Notes under the pieces: generated by a model | The model's database searches: none | The model's input: only the letters and a program-made list of their open reading frames with translations | What the model was told of the DNA's origin: nothing | Part shown: piece after piece, positions 8,625-11,323 of the stretch | How positions within the stretch are numbered: position 1 is the stretch's first letter | How the letters are laid out: each line of letters opens with the position of its first letter | Assembly: GCA_002450925.1 (NCBI GenBank) | Contig: DKAU01000033.1 | Location: 19,127-30,449, forward strand | Direction of reading: 5' to 3' | From: Thiobacillus sp. UBA6918 | GTDB lineage: Bacteria > Pseudomonadota > Gammaproteobacteria > Burkholderiales > Thiobacillaceae | DNA: 11,323 bases | Translations under genes and position numbers: made by a program

Positions 8625-8656
8625 ATCGGCCTAAAAGACAGCCCTCAAAGGCCGAT
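8625..8656. repeat. Perfect 8-bp inverted repeat, possible operator or minus-strand terminator
   Basis: ATCGGCCT (8625-8632) is the exact reverse complement of AGGCCGAT (8649-8656), with a 16-base spacer. Read on the minus strand, the stem is followed by TGTG and then seven Ts (A run at plus 8614-8620), so it resembles a weak intrinsic terminator. As DNA it could equally be an operator for the divergent promoters. No partner gene on the minus strand explains a terminator here. Confidence 0.4.
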
Positions 8657-8756
8657 AAAGTATACAAGTTCCGTCAACTCAACATTATCCATGCATCAGC
8701 CATTGAAAATGGGGATACGGGGTAATGCTTTAGAATGAGTCCCCCCCACTTGGCAT

Positions 8757-8785
8757 AAGGATCCTGTAGTTTCACAAACTAGCCG
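8757..8785 (+). promoter_or_regulatory. Unusual translation-initiation region: distant Shine-Dalgarno with intervening small hairpin
   Basis: The only Shine-Dalgarno-like sequence, AAGGA (8757-8761), ends 24 bases before the ATG at 8786, too far for direct use. Between them, TAGTTT (8767-8772) and AAACTA (8776-8781) form a perfect 6-bp stem with a CAC loop. Folding these 15 bases would leave an effective spacing of 9. An in-frame TAG at 8780-8782 rules out a start further upstream. The stem is AU-rich and weak, so bridging is a proposal. Confidence 0.4.
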
Positions 8786-11071
8786 ATGCGCATTTTTCAC
8801 TTTCGTCCCTTTGCCGTAATCGCGGCCAGCGCCACCATTCTGATTCTGGCAGGGGGAGCTTTGCGCTGGCATGGCAGCAACCAGATCGCTGAGTACGAGG
8901 CCCAACAGAGCGCCATCATGACTGATGCGGCGCGCGGCGCCGCTGGAACAATCAGCCGCGAAATTGGACGCTTGCACGTTTCTACATCCTTGTTCGCCAA
9001 ACAGCAGGCACCACTTCTCGCCGAGCTCGCCAAAAGCCCAAATGATGCCAGCCTGAGGGAAGAGCTCGGATTGCGCATAAATTCGGTTTTCAGTCATGTC
9101 ATCAGCTTTTCACTGGTCGATGATTTCGGGGCCTTGCTGCTTCCCAATCCGCAGCAGATCATCGGGCCGCGCTGCCAGAACGATATTGCCCGCTATGTCG
9201 TTGCCGAGTCCGATGATCCGGATGCTGTATACACTCCCAGCACCCATTTCACTCGGGACGGCATCAAATTCCAGCAGCATTTCGACATCATCGTCAAAAA
9301 CCCTCAAGGGGGATTTTTCTTCCTTGGCATACATGCGGAAACCTTGCAGCAGTTGCTGAAGCTGCATGAGCTTCCCGGTCAACAGCTTGTTCTGGTAAGC
9401 GGGGACAAGAACCTGAATGAAGATCTGACTGTAGACACAGGGCTTCGGTCAGCAATGGATTTGCCACCGCTAAGCGCTGATGAAATCAAGGAGCTGCACG
9501 GCCTGACACCCATACCTAATACGAGCTGGAAACTGGCGGCGCGTGCGCGCCCAGGATTTTTCGAGAAGGCTTCACAGGAAATCTGGCGCGAAATGGTTAC
9601 GTACTGGCTGATATTCAGCGCCGTCGTGGTGACATTTTTTGCGCTCTGGATACATGAGCGCAATCGTCGTGTGCGTATTGACGATATGAACACCAGCCTG
9701 ATGATGGAGATCAAGGAGCGCAAAAAAGTTGAGCAGCGCCTGCAAGCACTGACTCGTTACGACCAGCTCACCGGCTTGTCCAATCGTAAAACCGCAGAAG
9801 ACTTCCTGAGGCACATTCTGGCCGCCGCAAAACGCACAGGGAGGCAATCTGCTGTCCTGTTTTTCGATCTGGATCACTTCAAGGATATTAATGACAGTCT
9901 GGGCCACGACTACGGAGACAAGGTATTGAAGCAGGCGGCCGAGCGCCTGTCAGCCCACGTTCGAGAAGAAGACATGCTTGCCCGTTGGGGTGGAGACGAA
10001 TTCATGGTCATCCTCCCCCACATAGAAGGAGTGGAAGACGTTACCGCTTTTGCAAACAAGCTTGTCGAGGTCATGCGCAAACCTTTCATGATCGAAACCC
10101 ATGAGGTTCGCACCACCATATCGATAGGCATAGCCGTTTACCCGCATTCCGGTGACAAGGCGGAAACCCTGATAAAGAATGCCGATCTGGCGTTGTACCG
10201 GGCCAAATGGAGCGGAAGAAACCGTTTTCAGTTTTTCAGCGCCGACATGGACGACGAAGTCCAGTTTCGTCTCCGCATGGAAAGGGATTTGCGTCTCGCC
10301 ATTACCCGAGAGGAATTCGAGGTTTATTACCAGCCAAGGCTTGATCTGGCCAGCGGCCACATCACCGGCGCTGAAGCATTGCTACGCTGGAACCACCCTG
10401 AACAGGGGCTGCTCCAGCCTGCAACCTTCCTAAAGACGCTTGAGAGCTCCAACATGATTGAGGAGGTTGGCGACTGGGTGCTAGGTCAAGTTTGCCGGCA
10501 GTCCAAGCAAAGGAAAGAATCCGGGGCACCCGCCATTCGCATTTCAATCAATATTTCCGGCAAGGAATTTTCCCGCGCCAACCTGATTGAACGCTTGAAC
10601 GAAAATACTTCTTCACATTGCATGCCGCGTGATTTGCTCGAGCTTGAGATTACCGAAACTTTCCTGATGGAGCACACCACTGACAGTCTGGACAAGCTCC
10701 ACGCCCTGCGTGAGCTTGGTTTCCGACTGGCCATCGATGACTTTGGCACCGGCTATTCCTCGCTCGCCTACCTCAAGCGTTTCCCAATCCAGACGCTCAA
10801 GATTGACAAGTCCTTTATCCGCCATATTCAAGACACCAGCGAAGATCAGGAAATTGTACGTACCATCATTGCGCTTGCGCGCACCTTGAACCTGACTACA
10901 GTTGCCGAAGGTGTGGAAAGCAAACCACAACTCGAACTGGTTCACAGCATGGGTTGCGATGAGGCACAGGGTTACGTCATTGCACGGCCCATGCCTGCAG
11001 ACCAATTGGAAGAGCTTCTGATCCAGCAAACTTCTTCCAATTCTGCTGAGGCTGGCGGCGCAAGCCGATAA
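8786..11071 (+). CDS. Membrane-bound bifunctional diguanylate cyclase/phosphodiesterase (periplasmic sensor-GGDEF-EAL)
   Basis: A 761-residue protein for making and/or degrading the second messenger c-di-GMP. TM1 lies at about 9-27 and TM2 at about 271-289 (core LIFSAVVVTFFALWI), flanking a roughly 240-residue periplasmic sensor of Cache/CHASE-like layout that I cannot assign to a family. No HAMP is evident; a charged helical linker (about 290-322) leads into GGDEF (about 323-480). The active site GGDEF is 402-406, with the inhibitory I-site RxxD intact at R393/D396. The EAL domain (about 500-745) has E530-A-L in EALLRW, N589, E624, DDFGTGYSSL (651-660), K672/D674, AEGVE (707-711) and QGY (728-730), so both activities are possible. 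Which dominates cannot be told from sequence. ATG 8786 is the earliest possible start, because an in-frame TAG sits one codon upstream at 8780-8782; no close Shine-Dalgarno is present. The next Met (45) would delete TM1. It is transcribed away from uppP, with no operon partner in view, and converges on the gene to its right. Confidence 0.94.
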   Translation: MRIFHFRPFAVIAASATILILAGGALRWHGSNQIAEYEAQQSAIMTDAARGAAGTISREIGRLHVSTSLFAKQQAPLLAELAKSPNDASLREELGLRINSVFSHVISFSLVDDFGALLLPNPQQIIGPRCQNDIARYVVAESDDPDAVYTPSTHFTRDGIKFQQHFDIIVKNPQGGFFFLGIHAETLQQLLKLHELPGQQLVLVSGDKNLNEDLTVDTGLRSAMDLPPLSADEIKELHGLTPIPNTSWKLAARARPGFFEKASQEIWREMVTYWLIFSAVVVTFFALWIHERNRRVRIDDMNTSLMMEIKERKKVEQRLQALTRYDQLTGLSNRKTAEDFLRHILAAAKRTGRQSAVLFFDLDHFKDINDSLGHDYGDKVLKQAAERLSAHVREEDMLARWGGDEFMVILPHIEGVEDVTAFANKLVEVMRKPFMIETHEVRTTISIGIAVYPHSGDKAETLIKNADLALYRAKWSGRNRFQFFSADMDDEVQFRLRMERDLRLAITREEFEVYYQPRLDLASGHITGAEALLRWNHPEQGLLQPATFLKTLESSNMIEEVGDWVLGQVCRQSKQRKESGAPAIRISINISGKEFSRANLIERLNENTSSHCMPRDLLELEITETFLMEHTTDSLDKLHALRELGFRLAIDDFGTGYSSLAYLKRFPIQTLKIDKSFIRHIQDTSEDQEIVRTIIALARTLNLTTVAEGVESKPQLELVHSMGCDEAQGYVIARPMPADQLEELLIQQTSSNSAEAGGASR

Positions 11072-11089
11072 TCTCCCCCAATTAAAGAT

Positions 11090-11323
11090 TTATTCTGGCG
11101 CGTCTGTGTGCCCGAATTCGCCCAGCCACTCACCATTTTTGAAATCAAGCTTGATCCAATGCGGCACAAATGGGGCTCGTTTTGCCAACGGCGCATCGGC
11201 AAGCGGTGGCTTTCCTTCAACGTCATGCAGGTCGCAACGCTGGCTGACTACCGGGCGAAAGCGTACTGAAAGTTGGTCGCTAACCCGCGTCGCACTGGTA
11301 TCAGGGTCATTGTCGTAAAAGCG
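11090..11323 (-). CDS. Unrecognised protein, C-terminal 77 residues (5' end beyond window)
   Basis: The minus strand is open from the right edge (codon at 11323-11321) to a TAA at 11090-11092, giving 77 residues without a stop. The reading begins RFYDNDPDTSATRVSDQLSV and ends WLGEFGHTDAPE. The fragment is hydrophilic and mixed in composition, with no TM segment, repeat or motif I recognise, and looks like the end of a folded soluble or extracytoplasmic domain. It converges on the GGDEF/EAL gene with only 18 bases between the stops, a normal tight convergent arrangement. The competing plus-strand frame (11106-11318) is Ser/Arg/Trp-rich and looks like a shadow. No function can be proposed; reality of the gene is likely but not certain. 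Confidence 0.65.
   Translation of the reverse strand, partial: RFYDNDPDTSATRVSDQLSVRFRPVVSQRCDLHDVEGKPPLADAPLAKRAPFVPHWIKLDFKNGEWLGEFGHTDAPE

Larger units (their letters stand above)
8400..8785. other. Divergent intergenic region between uppP and the GGDEF/EAL gene
   Basis: These 386 bases hold no convincing gene. Plus-strand frames here are extensions of shadows antisense to uppP or short unrelated ORFs. The region must carry the promoters of both divergent genes, but no clear -35/-10 pair is visible. The minus strand has TATGAT (ATCATA at plus 8435-8440), about 36 bases before uppP, without a good -35. The plus strand has TAGAAT at 8731-8736, about 50 bases before the GGDEF/EAL start; the nearest TTGAAA (8703-8708) is 22 bases away, too far for a normal sigma-70 promoter. 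Three inverted repeats fill 8543-8656 and a fourth lies next to the downstream start codon; these are listed separately. There is no tRNA-like fold. Confidence 0.7.

Noticed and set aside
8559..8693. Two DnaA-box-like sequences, ACATCCACA (8559-8567) and TTATCCATG (8685-8693)
   Set aside because: Each matches only 7 of 9 consensus bases; there is no AT-rich unwinding element, box cluster or origin-associated gene.
8703..8736. TTGAAA and TAGAAT as a sigma-70 promoter for the GGDEF/EAL gene
   Set aside because: The 22-base spacing is outside the usual 16-18, so I do not call it a promoter.
11106..11318. 70-codon plus-strand frame at the right edge
   Set aside because: Ser/Arg/Trp-rich without any motif; the opposite strand carries a more protein-like continuous frame that fits the convergent layout.

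Overview
The window looks like ordinary chromosome of a Gram-negative, twitching-motile proteobacterium. Evidence is the type IV pilus chemosensory genes pilJ and chpA, an inner-membrane undecaprenyl-diphosphate phosphatase and a membrane GGDEF/EAL protein. The wording of UppP and the compact pilJ-chpA order suggest a betaproteobacterium or a related gammaproteobacterium, but this is an impression only. Codon use and base composition look even across the window. I see no insertion sequence, prophage, CRISPR array, tRNA or rRNA.

Layout: (1) positions 1-7516, plus strand: the 3' part of pilJ (5' end outside the window), then 28 bases later chpA, a 1880-residue hybrid CheA kinase with several Hpt-type domains and a C-terminal receiver. 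(2) 7534-7567: a strong bidirectional terminator. (3) 7575-8399, minus strand: uppP, convergent with chpA. (4) 8400-8785: a 386-base divergent intergenic region with no gene, several inverted repeats and an unusual translation-initiation region. (5) 8786-11071, plus strand: a two-TM periplasmic-sensor diguanylate cyclase/phosphodiesterase with both catalytic motifs intact. (6) 11090-11323, minus strand: the C-terminal 77 residues of an unrecognised protein whose start lies beyond the right edge.

How the genes work together: PilJ senses a pilus-linked signal through its periplasmic domain and controls ChpA, which passes phosphate to response regulators (PilG/PilH type, normally encoded upstream of pilJ) and to its own receiver. 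This tunes pilus extension and retraction and, in Pseudomonas, cAMP. The GGDEF/EAL protein makes or degrades c-di-GMP, which also affects surface behaviour, but it has its own leader and is not in the pil operon, so a functional link is only suggestive. UppP recycles the C55 lipid carrier for cell-wall synthesis and is probably an unrelated neighbour.

I found no convincing new system. The items most worth checking are the structured leader and apparent hairpin-bridged ribosome-binding site before the GGDEF/EAL gene, and the reduced, mixed Hpt complement of ChpA.
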